Below, piece after piece: positions 10,498-20,944 of a stretch of DNA of 64,000 nucleotides (within the stretch, counting starts at the first letter, position 1; each line of letters begins with the position of its first letter). Where the stretch lies: positions 11,225,001 to 11,289,000 of the forward strand of contig NC_135558.1 of assembly GCF_964340395.1 (NCBI RefSeq), in the 5' to 3' direction. The position numbers and the translations under genes were made by a program. This DNA comes from Glandiceps talaboti. Lineage: Eukaryota > Hemichordata > Enteropneusta > Spengelidae. The notes beneath the pieces were generated by a model. The model had not been told where the DNA came from. It searched no databases and was given only the letters and a program-made list of their open reading frames with translations.

Positions 10498-12318
10498 ATG
10501 CCGGTTACAACACGATTACAAGCTGCTGCTAAAAAGAAGCAACGCGAATCGGGGATAACTGACGGGGGTGATCTTGGGACCGTTGATGGTGACAAAACAA
10601 ACAAACGGGTCAGACCGGCTGGAGGTCGAAAACCAGAGAGTGGTGGAACGAAAACCGCAAATTCTTCTCCTAACGACAAAGAGTCGACAAAAGAGATCCT
10701 GGGTAGTAAACTCTTGCAAACCACCCCGATCTCTCGTACTCCAAGTGTGACAACTTCTACGGAATATGAAACATATAGTGAAAGCCAATATTCAGAAGAA
10801 AAAAGTACTGACTTGTCTGAATCTGATTTTCAAGATGATAGCGAGGACTCTGACTATAACGAGAACGACGATCAACTCCAGAAAACAGAAAATGGCAACG
10901 AATTAAGACAACGCTATCCATCAGAAAAAATTGATTTTGAGTATTCTGAAAATGAAGATTCCATGGTGATGGAGAAAGATATTGAAATAGCTACTAGAGA
11001 ACTTGACAAAGAAACTGAGAGACAATCAGAGGGCCCTTCAGTATTTCTGACCCTGGGACCGAACTTTTACTTCTCCTTGATAATGACAGTCTTATTTTTT
11101 GTTGGTATTTTGACGTTCTATTTGTTTGCTATCTATCCAGTTCGCAAGACAGACCATTTTAAAGACAGAGCGAATGTCTTAGACACCAACATCAAAACAT
11201 TGAAAGTTAAGTATGGTGGTCAAAGTCAACGGTTTTGGTCGACAATCCATGCACCGCTACGTTCAATCGTCACTGGTTCATCGCGAGGCCAACCAGCAGT
11301 CATTATGATAGCCGGTCTAGTTGGGACTGACACTGCAGACAATATTGCTAGAGATGTTGCTAACAGTTTTCCTCCATCAAACGGTAAAGCTGTTGAAATT
11401 GATAGTGAGGCTTTGGTGAAGTTACCATCATCAGATGACGCGAAGGAAGAGTTGGATACATTGCTTGAATCTGCTCTTGGTGGGGAAAGCAAAACAGCAG
11501 TTGTCTCTCACATAGAAACCTTACCACTCAAAGCCTTGTTGATTTTCTACAAGTACTGTGATAATGAGAATGCTCCGTTTAAACAATCTGTAATCATCAT
11601 GACCGTCAGTTTACCCATTGAACTTTATGAAACAGAAGAACAAGATCGGGAAGCATTCATAGAAAAGTTCCTCATTGACAGTTGGAAAAAAAAATCTGCT
11701 GATGACATCAGCATTGATCAAATCAGTGCTCTTTTTAGTAGAATAGCAAACTCTGTCGCCATCACAACACTTGACCCAACTCATCATGATACAGGAGACA
11801 AAAAAGATTCGACTGAACAACTAGTACTGTACGAAGATAATCTTCACACCTCACTAGACTCTGTCCAAAAGGATGTAGAACAAGGTACTGGTGACAAAAT
11901 AGTTTCAGAATCATCTGAAAACTTACCGATCCAAAGTCCAGATGAAGCAGCTTCAAAAAGTGATGCACGTCAGGAAATAGGTGACATAACTGTGGACTCT
12001 AATGTGAAGCAAAGTGGCAAAACTAAAGATGGCAAAGATATTCCAGATGCCTCTCCAAGAATGAGCACATTAGATAGCCCATCAGCTATTGAAACTGCTG
12101 GTGACACCTCTACTGAGACTGGTGAGAGTGCTGCACATGCAGATACAAAGGATGAAATAGACCCGACTGAGTCAGTCAATAATGTAAAATCTGAAACCTC
12201 CATTGACTCCAATGGACAAGAAACAGAAAAGGTTTCTGACAACAAAGTGTCTTCAGATGCCAGCCAACATACAAAAACATCTGAAAGCCAGCCAGCTATT
12301 CAAAATACAGAGGAGTAA
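10498..12318 (+). CDS. TOR1AIP-like: Torsin-1A-interacting protein-like (LAP1/LULL1), copy 1
   Basis: Intronless 606-residue frame. Family members are type II membrane proteins of the inner nuclear membrane/ER whose luminal AAA+-like domain activates torsin ATPases. Visible: an acidic, Ser-rich N-terminal region (1-185), one membrane segment at about 190-212 (FYFSLIMTVLFFVGI), and a luminal domain from about 264 with QPAVIMIAGL, LIFYKYCDNENAPFK (the family's most recognisable block) and LFSRIANS near 412-419. Arg415 aligns with the human LAP1 arginine finger (R563, in LWSRIS). Unlike known LAP1, which ends after the luminal domain, this protein carries a further ~180-residue Ser/Thr/Glu-rich luminal tail. 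That tail matches the N-terminal linker of copies 2 and 3 (SPSAIETA, then a SQPAIQNTE-like block). An AATAAA lies at 12548-12553. Vertebrate homologues are multi-exon, so a retrocopy origin of the cluster is possible. Confidence 0.85.
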   Translation: MPVTTRLQAAAKKKQRESGITDGGDLGTVDGDKTNKRVRPAGGRKPESGGTKTANSSPNDKESTKEILGSKLLQTTPISRTPSVTTSTEYETYSESQYSEEKSTDLSESDFQDDSEDSDYNENDDQLQKTENGNELRQRYPSEKIDFEYSENEDSMVMEKDIEIATRELDKETERQSEGPSVFLTLGPNFYFSLIMTVLFFVGILTFYLFAIYPVRKTDHFKDRANVLDTNIKTLKVKYGGQSQRFWSTIHAPLRSIVTGSSRGQPAVIMIAGLVGTDTADNIARDVANSFPPSNGKAVEIDSEALVKLPSSDDAKEELDTLLESALGGESKTAVVSHIETLPLKALLIFYKYCDNENAPFKQSVIIMTVSLPIELYETEEQDREAFIEKFLIDSWKKKSADDISIDQISALFSRIANSVAITTLDPTHHDTGDKKDSTEQLVLYEDNLHTSLDSVQKDVEQGTGDKIVSESSENLPIQSPDEAASKSDARQEIGDITVDSNVKQSGKTKDGKDIPDASPRMSTLDSPSAIETAGDTSTETGESAAHADTKDEIDPTESVNNVKSETSIDSNGQETEKVSDNKVSSDASQHTKTSESQPAIQNTEE

Positions 12319-13139
12319 TATAAGATATGCATGGTTTGTAAGAAAAACAATGTGATGATAATGTTTTTAGTTTCAAAGCCATTTCTGGCAGCAGAAATGT
12401 AAATTACTCATTTGTAAGAAAAATAATATGATGATATTTTTTTGTTTTCATTGCCTTTTATGGCAGCTTTATGTTGTAATGCCAAGGACCATCTTCTCAG
12501 AATCTGCCTGCTGAGGTCTGATTCTCAATCCTCACCAAAAGAGAAATAATAAAATGTAGTAAATGTAAATCATTCAAGTGCAAATAATCTTGCTGTACAT
12601 TTCATGTAGCTTGTTAATATTGAACTTTAAACGTGTGTATATAACAGATTTTGAAATATTTTTGAAACTTCGCAATAACTTTAAGTGTATTATCATTGTA
12701 TCAATATTTCATAGTTTGTTGATATCAAACTTTGAACGTGTGTATAAAGCTGATTTGAAATTTGAATTTTGTATGAAGTATAAATTTGTTATTCATATCA
12801 TGAAACCTTTGTAATTATCTTCCATATGTAAATATATATTTTAAATTCTTATACCATTTGGGAATAAAGTATAAATGCACTGGTGAAATACTCCTCTAGC
12901 TTTCTCAATAAACCATTTGAAAATGCAAATTAAGGCCACCCTTATATGACATTACTTTTTTTAAATTTTATCTGCATTTATATATAACAGACACATTTGA
13001 ATGTGTGACCATGTCTGTGTGTGCACGTGTGCGCGCACATGTGAGTGTGTGTGTGTGCACATGTGTGTGCATGTGTGTGACCATGTGTGTGTCTGTCTGT
13101 GTGACTGTGTGTGTGACCATGTGTGTCTGTGTGCATGTG

Positions 13140-13174
<35 letters not shown>

Positions 13175-13740
13175 CAAACTCAAAAATTTCTTGACTAATT
13201 GCTTTGGTAATTGGAGTGGAGACATTATTAAGGGTGTGTGGATGAGAATTTGTTCAAATGAAAATGATCACGTGTGATTTGGGTAAAGAAAAGACAAGTT
13301 TTGGTAACATCTTAAAAAATTCCTCAGCAGGTTGGAAATTTGATGGGATGTCCTTAGGGATGTGTAGATGAAGAATTGCTCATGACAATGATCCAGTAAA
13401 TCAGTGATTTGAAAATAAGGTATACAGAATTTTTGATAAAAAAAATTCAGAAACAACTGGACAGATTGGGCTGAAATTTGGTGAAGAATGTTTCGTTGGG
13501 TGTGTAGATAAAGACTTTTTGATGTATAAGAGACTAGCCATAAACAGTATTATATGTCAGATAGCCAAGGCTCTGGGTTATGCTATTTAATACCACCAGG
13601 TTGGGCTTGCTGACCACAATATAGTAACTGCAGTTACAACAACAACAACAACAACAACAACCCCCCCACCCACCCACACACACACATACAAACTATTTTA
13701 GAACTCGCCAGCTGGTGACAGTAGAAACGTGCACATGGTT
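12319..13740. other. Intergenic: 3' region and dispersed repeats
   Basis: 3' UTR of LAP1 copy 1 up to about 12570, then AT-rich sequence. A compound TG-rich microsatellite covers about 13010-13180. From 13180 to 13540 is a dispersed repeat (blocks such as TTGACTAATTGCTTTGG) also seen at 26215-26260 and, more diverged, at 15940-16420 and 55900-56180. CAA and CCCA tracts lie near 13635-13690. No gene seen. Confidence 0.6.
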
Positions 13741-15715
13741 TGTAATCAGTCTGTTTTTTGTCGTTTTTATTAAGAACTTATCTATCTCATTAATTATCCC
13801 TGGGAGTGGAGTAAAGACTCAACGAGCATATTCATTTACATTTCTGGGTTCATGACACTGCGACACTGCAGTTGTGTTGCATGTCATTGCTCCTGCTACC
13901 GGCTTTGGTCATTTAAACTGTTATCATATCGTCATGTCTGCAGTTAATCAACAGACTGCAACTCTACAAGGTCATCAAGATGAAACGGAGAAGACAAAAA
14001 CTGTCGAAAACAGTGACAAGAGAGCAGAGACAGGTTGCGACAGACAAGCAGACTCTAATCAAGAAAAACAAAGCCCTGAATCTAAGCCTCCACCTTTTAG
14101 GCCACCTTTGCACCCTGATGGAATGAAAGCAGCAGACCATGATGCTAATAACATGCAACAGACAGGTGCCAGTATAAGCAGTAATGGAGGTCAAGTTCCC
14201 GAAGCTTTTCAGAATCAAACTGGAAGTGATGCAGCGACGACCAAGGAACCTGCGAATTCAGTTGAAACTAGCGCCGCAAACAAAGTAGCCAGCCCATCAG
14301 CTATCGAGACTGCAGTAGATGACACCACGATAATTCCAGACACCAGCCAGAGCACGGGAATGTCAGATAGCCAGTCAGAAATTCAAATGACAGAAGTTAG
14401 AAAGGCCACTGAAGTGAGACAACGACCCAAAGGAAGCCAACAGGGTGAGTCGGAAGACAGAAAGTCAGAAGTCATGGACAAACCACAGGAAGATAAATCT
14501 GATGGACGACTTTTCCCTCTAAACTTGGGTGTTAATTTCTACGTCTCTGTAATAATGATAATATTATTCATATTCTTCGTTGGCATGTTGTATTTGAAAA
14601 TGTTTGCGAATCCACCAGAGCCCGAACCTCAGACTGAAAATCATGACACGACTACACCTTTGGATGGAAATTCACATTTGATTGACATGGTGACAGTCTT
14701 AGATAATAATATCAAAACACTGAAAGATAAATACAATGGTCAAAGTCCGCGATTTTGGTCGATTATCCATTCATCGCTACATTCAGTCGTCTCTGTCTCT
14801 TCACCAAGTCAACCAGCTGTTATCATGATCGCCGGTCTAGCTGTGGCTGGTACTACAGATAACATTGCTAGAGATGTTGCTAACAGTTTTCCGCTGTCAA
14901 CTGAACCAACTGTTGAAATCAGGAGTGAGGCTTTAGCGACGCTATCGCCGGACAATGCTAAGGAAGAATTGGATACATTGCTTGAATCTGCTCTTGGCGG
15001 GGAAAGCAAAACAGCAGTTGTCTCTCACATTGAAGCCTTACCACCCGAAGCCTTGTTGATTTTCTACAAGTACTGTGATAATGAGAATGCTCCGTTTAAA
15101 GAATCTGTAATCGTTTTGACAGTCGGTTTACCGAGTGACTTTGACGATAGTATCACAGAGAAAGATGAAGGTAGCATAGAAAAGTTCCTCAGTGAAAGTT
15201 GGGAAAGAAAATCTCCAGATGATATCGGTATCGATCAAATTGACGATCTTTTTAGTATAATAGCTAACTCCGTTGTCATAGTAAAACCTGTCAACAGGCA
15301 AGATGATTGACGAATCGTTGCTGTGGTCAACCGAAGATCGATGATTGACGTCTCTTTAACATTTTTTGACAATCATAGTGCAATACGATGTTACGGCAGC
15401 TTTTTTTAGACAATTTGCGCACGCGTGTCGCCAAAAGAACTATTGGTTAAATTTTAGTAATTTCATACCATAAATTTACAAATTTGTTTATAATCTAGCA
15501 TTCAGGTGTATTTTATGTCTTGTTAATGCCATTTTTTGCCTCTTTTCGCAAAGAATGTTTAATTTCAAAGGTTTCTGTATGAATTAAGATATTGGAAAGT
15601 AATGTATATTAATTATAATATAATATATTGATATGTATTTTGACAAATTGAGACAATTTACCCTGCAACGAGTTTGACAAAACAATGAAATACTAAACCC
15701 GCGAAAAAACACCAG
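13741..15715 (+). repeat. Segmental duplication, block containing LAP1 copy 2
   Basis: Nearly identical to 26553-29300 through promoter, coding and 3' sequence. It starts near TAATCAGTCT and ends near AACCCGCGAAAAAACA. Differences are a deletion of about 480 bases in the copy-2 coding region and a ~320-base insertion in the copy-3 3' region (28783-29105). Confidence 0.85.
13934..15310 (+). CDS. TOR1AIP-like: LAP1/LULL1-type torsin-activator paralogue, copy 2, lacking the Arg finger
   Basis: Intronless, 458 residues from the Met of MSAVNQQTATLQ. An upstream in-frame ATG at 13874 falls in sequence homologous to the untranslated leader of copy 1, so 13934 is preferred. Order: hydrophilic N-terminal region, membrane segment (FYVSVIMIILFIFFVGM), luminal domain with QPAVIMIAGL and LIFYKYCDNENAPFK, ending VNRQDD with no long tail. 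At the position of the torsin-activating arginine finger the codon at 15257-15259 is ATA: LFSIIANS, Ile442. Copies 1 and 3 have AGA (LFSRIANS). The protein should still fold and bind but is predicted unable to stimulate torsin hydrolysis. The matching poly(A) hexamer of copy 3 (AATAAA) is ACTAAA here (15692-15697). About 160 residues present in copy 3 are missing in frame. Either a dominant-negative/regulatory paralogue or early decay. Confidence 0.82.
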   Translation: MSAVNQQTATLQGHQDETEKTKTVENSDKRAETGCDRQADSNQEKQSPESKPPPFRPPLHPDGMKAADHDANNMQQTGASISSNGGQVPEAFQNQTGSDAATTKEPANSVETSAANKVASPSAIETAVDDTTIIPDTSQSTGMSDSQSEIQMTEVRKATEVRQRPKGSQQGESEDRKSEVMDKPQEDKSDGRLFPLNLGVNFYVSVIMIILFIFFVGMLYLKMFANPPEPEPQTENHDTTTPLDGNSHLIDMVTVLDNNIKTLKDKYNGQSPRFWSIIHSSLHSVVSVSSPSQPAVIMIAGLAVAGTTDNIARDVANSFPLSTEPTVEIRSEALATLSPDNAKEELDTLLESALGGESKTAVVSHIEALPPEALLIFYKYCDNENAPFKESVIVLTVGLPSDFDDSITEKDEGSIEKFLSESWERKSPDDIGIDQIDDLFSIIANSVVIVKPVNRQDD

Positions 15716-15719
15716 TTTT

Positions 15720-15785
15720 ATTACCTCCCGTAAGGGTACGGGAGGTATTAAAAGGGGAAGGTGTGTGTGTGTGTGTGTGTGTGTG

Positions 15786-15816
<31 letters not shown>

Positions 15817-15881
15817 GTCATCATTTTTAGCACAACATACTGAACTGAGGTTCAGTAGTGCTATAGGGATCGCCCGGCGTC

Positions 15882-15929
<48 letters not shown>

Positions 15930-16482
15930 CAACTTAAAGTCAAAAACTGCTGAACCGATTGCCATGATATTTGGTTGGTCCATTACCTTTGGTGTCTAGT
16001 TGGGAAATTGTTCAAATCAAAATGATCGCATCACGGGTGTACATGTGTGATTTGGGTCAGAAAATGTGATTTTTGGTCAAAAAATTTAAACTCAGAAACT
16101 ACTGGGCAGATTGGTGCGAAATTTGGTGGGAAGATTCTTAAGGGGGTGGAAAGTAAGATTGTTCATGACATGATGATTCCATCAGTGATATGCAAATTAG
16201 GGCTAAAAATGTGTCTTTTTGGTTAAAAATCTATAAATCCAAAACCACAGAGCAGATTGGGCTGAAATTTAATGGGAATGCATCTAGGGATGTATGGACA
16301 AAGATATATTAAGCATACAATGATTCCATGAGTAAGTAGGTGTAAGAATGTTCATTTTTGGTCAAAAACTTATATCTCAAAAAGTACTCGGTCAATTAGT
16401 CTGAAACTTGGCAAGATGTTTCTGAAACTGTTATTCTGCAGATCTTCTTCAAAACATTTGACAAAATTGGCTCTAGCGACCA
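15720..16482. repeat. Compound microsatellites and dispersed repeat
   Basis: Starts at a short palindrome (TACCTCCCGTA..TACGGGAGGTA, about 15721-15750), then TG and TCTG tracts (15763-15818, 15885-15926) and a dispersed repeat of about 500 bases with recurring phrases such as GCAGATTGG and GAAATTTGGTGGGAA. CCTCCCGTAAGGG recurs at 19952-19964. No gene. Confidence 0.6.
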
Positions 16483-17010
16483 TTACCACGCCCATAGCAA
16501 CAGCCAAACGGTGGTGTATTTCACAAAGATAACAACAGGGTTTAATAGACAATTGAATAAACATCCAAAAAATGTATGTAAATTTGCATAGCAACAAGAC
16601 CACGCCCATAGCAACAGCCTAATAATCACGTATATTGCAAAGTTAACAACAGGAATAGAAAGACAAATGAATAAACATTCAAAAATTGTATGCAAATACC
16701 CTAGTAACCATGACCACGCCCATAGCAACAGCCAAACGGTGGTGTATTTCACAAAGATAACAACAGGGTTTAATAGACAATTGAATAAACATTCAAAAAA
16801 TGTAAATTTTCCTAGCAACAAGACCACGCCCATAGCAAATGCCAAATGATCACGTATATTGCAAAGACAATATCAGGAATTCATACACAAGTGTACAAAA
16901 ACATACACAAATGTATGCAAATATATCTAACAACATGACCACGCCCATAGCAACAGCCAAATGATAGCATTTATCGTAAAGATAGCAACATGGTAGGATA
17001 GGCAACTGGA
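16483..17010. repeat. ~115-bp tandem repeat, about five copies
   Basis: Each unit carries CCACGCCCATAGCAACAGCC, a TTTCACAAAGATAACAACAGG-like block and AATAAACATTCAAAAA. Units begin near 16485, 16603, 16718, 16823 and 16937. Long frames on both strands reflect the repeat. Confidence 0.8.
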
Positions 17011-17247
17011 TAGTTATTCAGCAAATGAACACCTATTGTTAGCATGGACTAGCATATGGATAAACATTTTTAAAAACTACAGTTGTACTACAACGCCATT
17101 GGCGCTATTTTTTAAAAATCGACTGGCTCAATTGTAATGAAATTTGGGATATATAATCTTTAGGGTAATAGCTAGACCTGATTAGGTTTTGAGCCAGATC
17201 TGTTAATGTTTAATTAGAGAAATTTGCATATTAATGAAATCAACTAA

Positions 17248-18087
17248 TTAGGCAATTTTAATCATGATTGTGAAAAGAATGGGCCCGAGTTTAGTTCCCT
17301 GTGGGACACCTGCCCGAATTCCTTTCCAACTGGATAGAAAATTCCCTATTTTAACTTGTTGTCGACGCCCAGATAAAAAATGCGCCACCCAATTCACAAT
17401 TTTGCTATTAATGCCAAGTTGTATAAGTTTGGCTATTAAAATGTTATGGTCAATCTTATCAAATGCTTTACTAAAATCTAGAAAGCAGATTCTAACCATT
17501 TTACCATGGCTTTCGAGTTGTTCAATCCAGCTTTGAACCATGTCTACAAGGGCAAGTGTAGAAGAAGACTTTTTGGTACATGCAAATTGCTTTGTATCTA
17601 TTTTACCAACAATCTCTCGTTTCAGCCACTTTTCGATCAAACTTTCCATTACCTTGGCAATGCTACTCGTCAAGGAAATGGGGCGGAAATCGTCAAGAGA
17701 CAGCGGGTTTGATGTTTTCGCTAGCGGTACAACCGTAGCATCCTTAAACTGTTGTGGTACAACACCTTCTCGGAATGACGCATTAAAAATATCAACTAGA
17801 GGTTGTGCAAATTCCTCTGCGAATTCACTCAAGAGTTTGTTTGAAATATGGTCGGGTCCCCCAGCTTTGTTTGAAGGAAGACGTTTCAGCAGTTTAACAA
17901 GACCTTGATAGGTAACAATAGGAAGAGCGTCATCCTCAGGAAGATCCTGCACACAACCAGAAAGGTTGAGGGGAACATAGTCCTTAGTGATGTTAACAAA
18001 GTGACTATTAATGGCATTAGCTAAGTAGTATCTGGTTGATGATTCATTCAAACTTGACTTGTTTTTGAGAAGACTCTTATGGCTCAT
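17248..18087 (-). pseudogene. Non-LTR retrotransposon reverse transcriptase, N-terminal half
   Basis: 279-codon frame with reverse transcriptase motifs in order: LPSNKAGGPDHIS, DFRPISLTSSIAKVME, LDFSKAFDKIDHNIL (first catalytic Asp), GIRAGVPQGTKLGPILF. It stops a few codons after the ILFTIMI block, just before the catalytic F/Y-x-D-D motif, which instead appears at the start of the oppositely oriented frame at 20960. No endonuclease domain is visible upstream. The element is therefore broken; family is a CR1/L2/Jockey-like clade but not resolvable by eye. Confidence 0.85.
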
Positions 18088-19019
18088 TTATAAGTTAAAC
18101 ACTTCATGGGGGCCATGAACTGTCAAGCTTTGGATAAACGTAAAATGATGTAATGAAAGATAACAACAACTCTCTGCAGTTGTATTTTCAATACTTTATT
18201 TAACATGGAGAAAATAAATAAAAATGAATATGTAATATATATATGTGGCTAATAAAATATATAAATACATAAAATATATCATCTGCTTCAGTTTACACTT
18301 TGTAACATGTATTGAAGTTCACTTGTTTGCAATGGTCCTGAGTCCTGCTATAAATAGTTGTCAGCATGTCAGTCAATATCTTCACATTTGACTTTATGTA
18401 GAGGAAGACTTTCATCTTGTACAAATGTGTAATTTTTCATCTGTTGATAAGAGAGAACCAGAAATTTAAATTAGACATTGATTCCAATTCAAATCACTGC
18501 TGAGTAATTTCATGGGACAATTGTGGAAACTGTTTCAAAACAAAACAAAAATATAGGTGTGCGTGCAAAGTCTTGCATATGAGATAAAATTAAAGTTTTG
18601 ATGTGATGGAACAAATCAGGTGATTTGTTACTAATTGTCAGTCACGGCCAACAAACAAGAAACCCCTGAACATCAACCAAATAAGTGTGCTGATTAGTAT
18701 TTCTTCACACTAATACATGTTAAAGAAATATCGTTTCAATGGGTACAAAATACTTATTTTCACCAAATACCATATCACTGTTTTATCAGCATAAATATTG
18801 ATTCTTAGTATTTCCAAGTCACAATAGTACCCACATTTGAATTTATATTCTCAACAAAAATATTTCGATCAATTTAGAACAAATTACATTAATTACAATC
18901 AATTGAAATCATACCCTTTAGCACGTTTTTTTGTTTATACAGAATGTTATTCCTTAGTTCACAACCTTACGTGTTTTAGCCAGTTATAAAAGATAATATA
19001 CACATTTGCCTATGTGCTA
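18088..19019. other. No gene seen
   Basis: AT-rich sequence without convincing coding frames, tandem repeats or recognisable elements. Confidence 0.5.
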
Positions 19020-19215
19020 GTCGTCGCCTCGCTCCGTAGCACTGAATACACCCGTACTGATAGGAAACTGTGACTTGCTGTGATGTTGCGAAATAATCAG
19101 TACATCGGTTATAGTATTGCTCCGGTTCGGAGCAATGCGACGACTTTCGTTTTAGATAAAATGTAGCAAAAAAGGCACGAACGAACGACTATCGACAGTG
19201 TACTAGTGACAGTGT
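19020..19215. mobile_element. Fold-back element, diverged relative of 43476-43712
   Basis: TCGTCGCCTCGCTCCG (19020-19035) pairs with CGGAGCAATGCGACGA (19128-19143). The right part TTTAGATAAAATGTAG, AAAAAGGC, ATCGACAGT matches the right end of the element at 43476-43712. Confidence 0.6.
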
Positions 19216-19562
19216 AGTCTCGAGTCCCAATCAAGTAGCATAGCATGCATTGTGTTGAGAGGTGTTCAGTTTGGCAATTTATCCTTTAAAAAATTATATT
19301 GACAGTTCTTTTTTATCCAGCATGTAGTCAAAATTTAAAACTGAGAAAGAAGAGTACCATATTTACTTTGATTTTAAAAGCTCAGCCACGCCGAAAACTC
19401 CCGTAAGCCACGAACCATACACGCCGTAGGGTACGATTGACCATTGAAGTGCTCGACCATGTACACAGGAAGTTAGGCGTGGAGTAATGGATATAAGAAC
19501 AAACGCGCGTAACCTCTGACACTGAAAAGATGACATCATCGATCCTCTCATTGGTACCCTTA

Positions 19563-19905
19563 CAGACATAGAAGTTACAGATCCGACAAGCAGACACGTA
19601 CACAAGTTGTAATCATTTCGTCTGCACACAGCGCTAACCAAATGATAGACACTAGCTTTGTCTCATTGCAACAGACATATGGACCCTTTAATTTCAATGG
19701 CTTGTTAATCAAACAAGCAGACAATGTCACAACTTTAGACATTACAACCAAAAAAACACCGGTGAGTTTGGTTGGTTGCTTATGGTAACCATGCAAAGAC
19801 TAGACATGCAATGAATAACCACGACACGGACATCAGATGCCATAACTATACTGTTTACTGATCGAAGACTACGTACACATTACTGAGTCGGACAGTTACT
19901 GTTAC
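19563..19905 (+). repeat. Inverted duplicate of 29437-29768
   Basis: Reads as the reverse complement of 29437-29768 with few differences. Shared blocks include GACCCTTTAATTTCAATGG, AAACAAGCAGACAATGTCAC and CATGCAATG. Open frames in either copy are not conserved as protein. Confidence 0.75.
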
Positions 19906-19964
19906 ATTATAACTTCCACCAGTATCAACAATTACCAGATTTAAACTGAATGCCTCCCGTAAGG

Positions 19965-20935
19965 GAATCACTAATTATGCAAATAACACATTAAACTAAA
20001 AAAAACTATGGTAACAGGCTTTGTTTTTTGGACAAGCGTGCTTTCTTAGGTTAATGTATGTAAGAGTGTATGACACTGCTTAATTACTGAATATCGCTCA
20101 TTATTCAAAATACTCATAAAGGAAAAATTTGTAGCAACAAACTTCATAGGACAGGTGCGTATTATTATGGTTGATGTACGTATCATATTATACAAAATTT
20201 GAAGCTTGCATTTTTAAGATACAACCTAGTTACCTAAAATCATTAATTATGCAAATTTTTCATTAAAACTAAGCTATATAAAAGATTTTGTAGGACATAT
20301 CCGCTTTGTTATGGTTAACGTATGTACTAAATTGTATTGAAATTGAAGTATGAAGTCTTAAGATATAGCCTAATTACCGAATATCATTAATTATGCAAAT
20401 TATTCATTAACACTGTAAGGTACATCAAGTAACTTTATAGGACATACACAATTTGTTATGGTTAATGTATGTACTGAATTGTATTGAAATTGAAGTATGC
20501 AGTCGTAAGATATAGCCTAATTACAAAGAATCATTAATTATGCAAATTATTCATTAACACTGAAAGGTACACCATCAAACTTTACAGGACATATGTGATT
20601 GTTATGGTTAACGTGTGTACTGAATTATATTGGAATTGAAGTATGTATTCTTAAGATATAGCCTAATTACCGAAAATCATTAATTATGCAAATTATTCAT
20701 TAACACTGTACGTTGCATCAACAAACTTGATAGGACATATGTGTTTTCTTATGGTTAACGTATTTACTAAAGTATGTTGAATTTGAAGTATGTATTCTTA
20801 AGATATAGCCTAATTACCAAAAATAATTAATTATGCAAATTATTCATTAACGCTGTAAGATACATCAACGAATTTTATAGGACAAATGTATGTTGTTATG
20901 TTTAACGAATATACTAAATTATATTGAAATTGAAG
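19965..20935 (+). repeat. ~145-bp tandem repeat array
   Basis: Six or so copies of a unit with CATTAATTATGCAAAT, TTCATTAACACTGTA, TATAGGACATA, GTTATGGTTAACGTATGTAC and ATTGAAATTGAAGTATG. Unit starts near 20243, 20387, 20532, 20678 and 20826. The last copy runs directly into the reverse transcriptase fragment at about 20935. Confidence 0.85.
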
Positions 20936-20944
20936 TATGCAGAA

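Noticed and set aside
13874-13933. In-frame upstream ATG extending LAP1 copy 2 (and 26688-26747 for copy 3) by 20 residues
   Set aside because: The segment aligns with the untranslated leader of copy 1, and the next Met aligns with copy 1's start codon.
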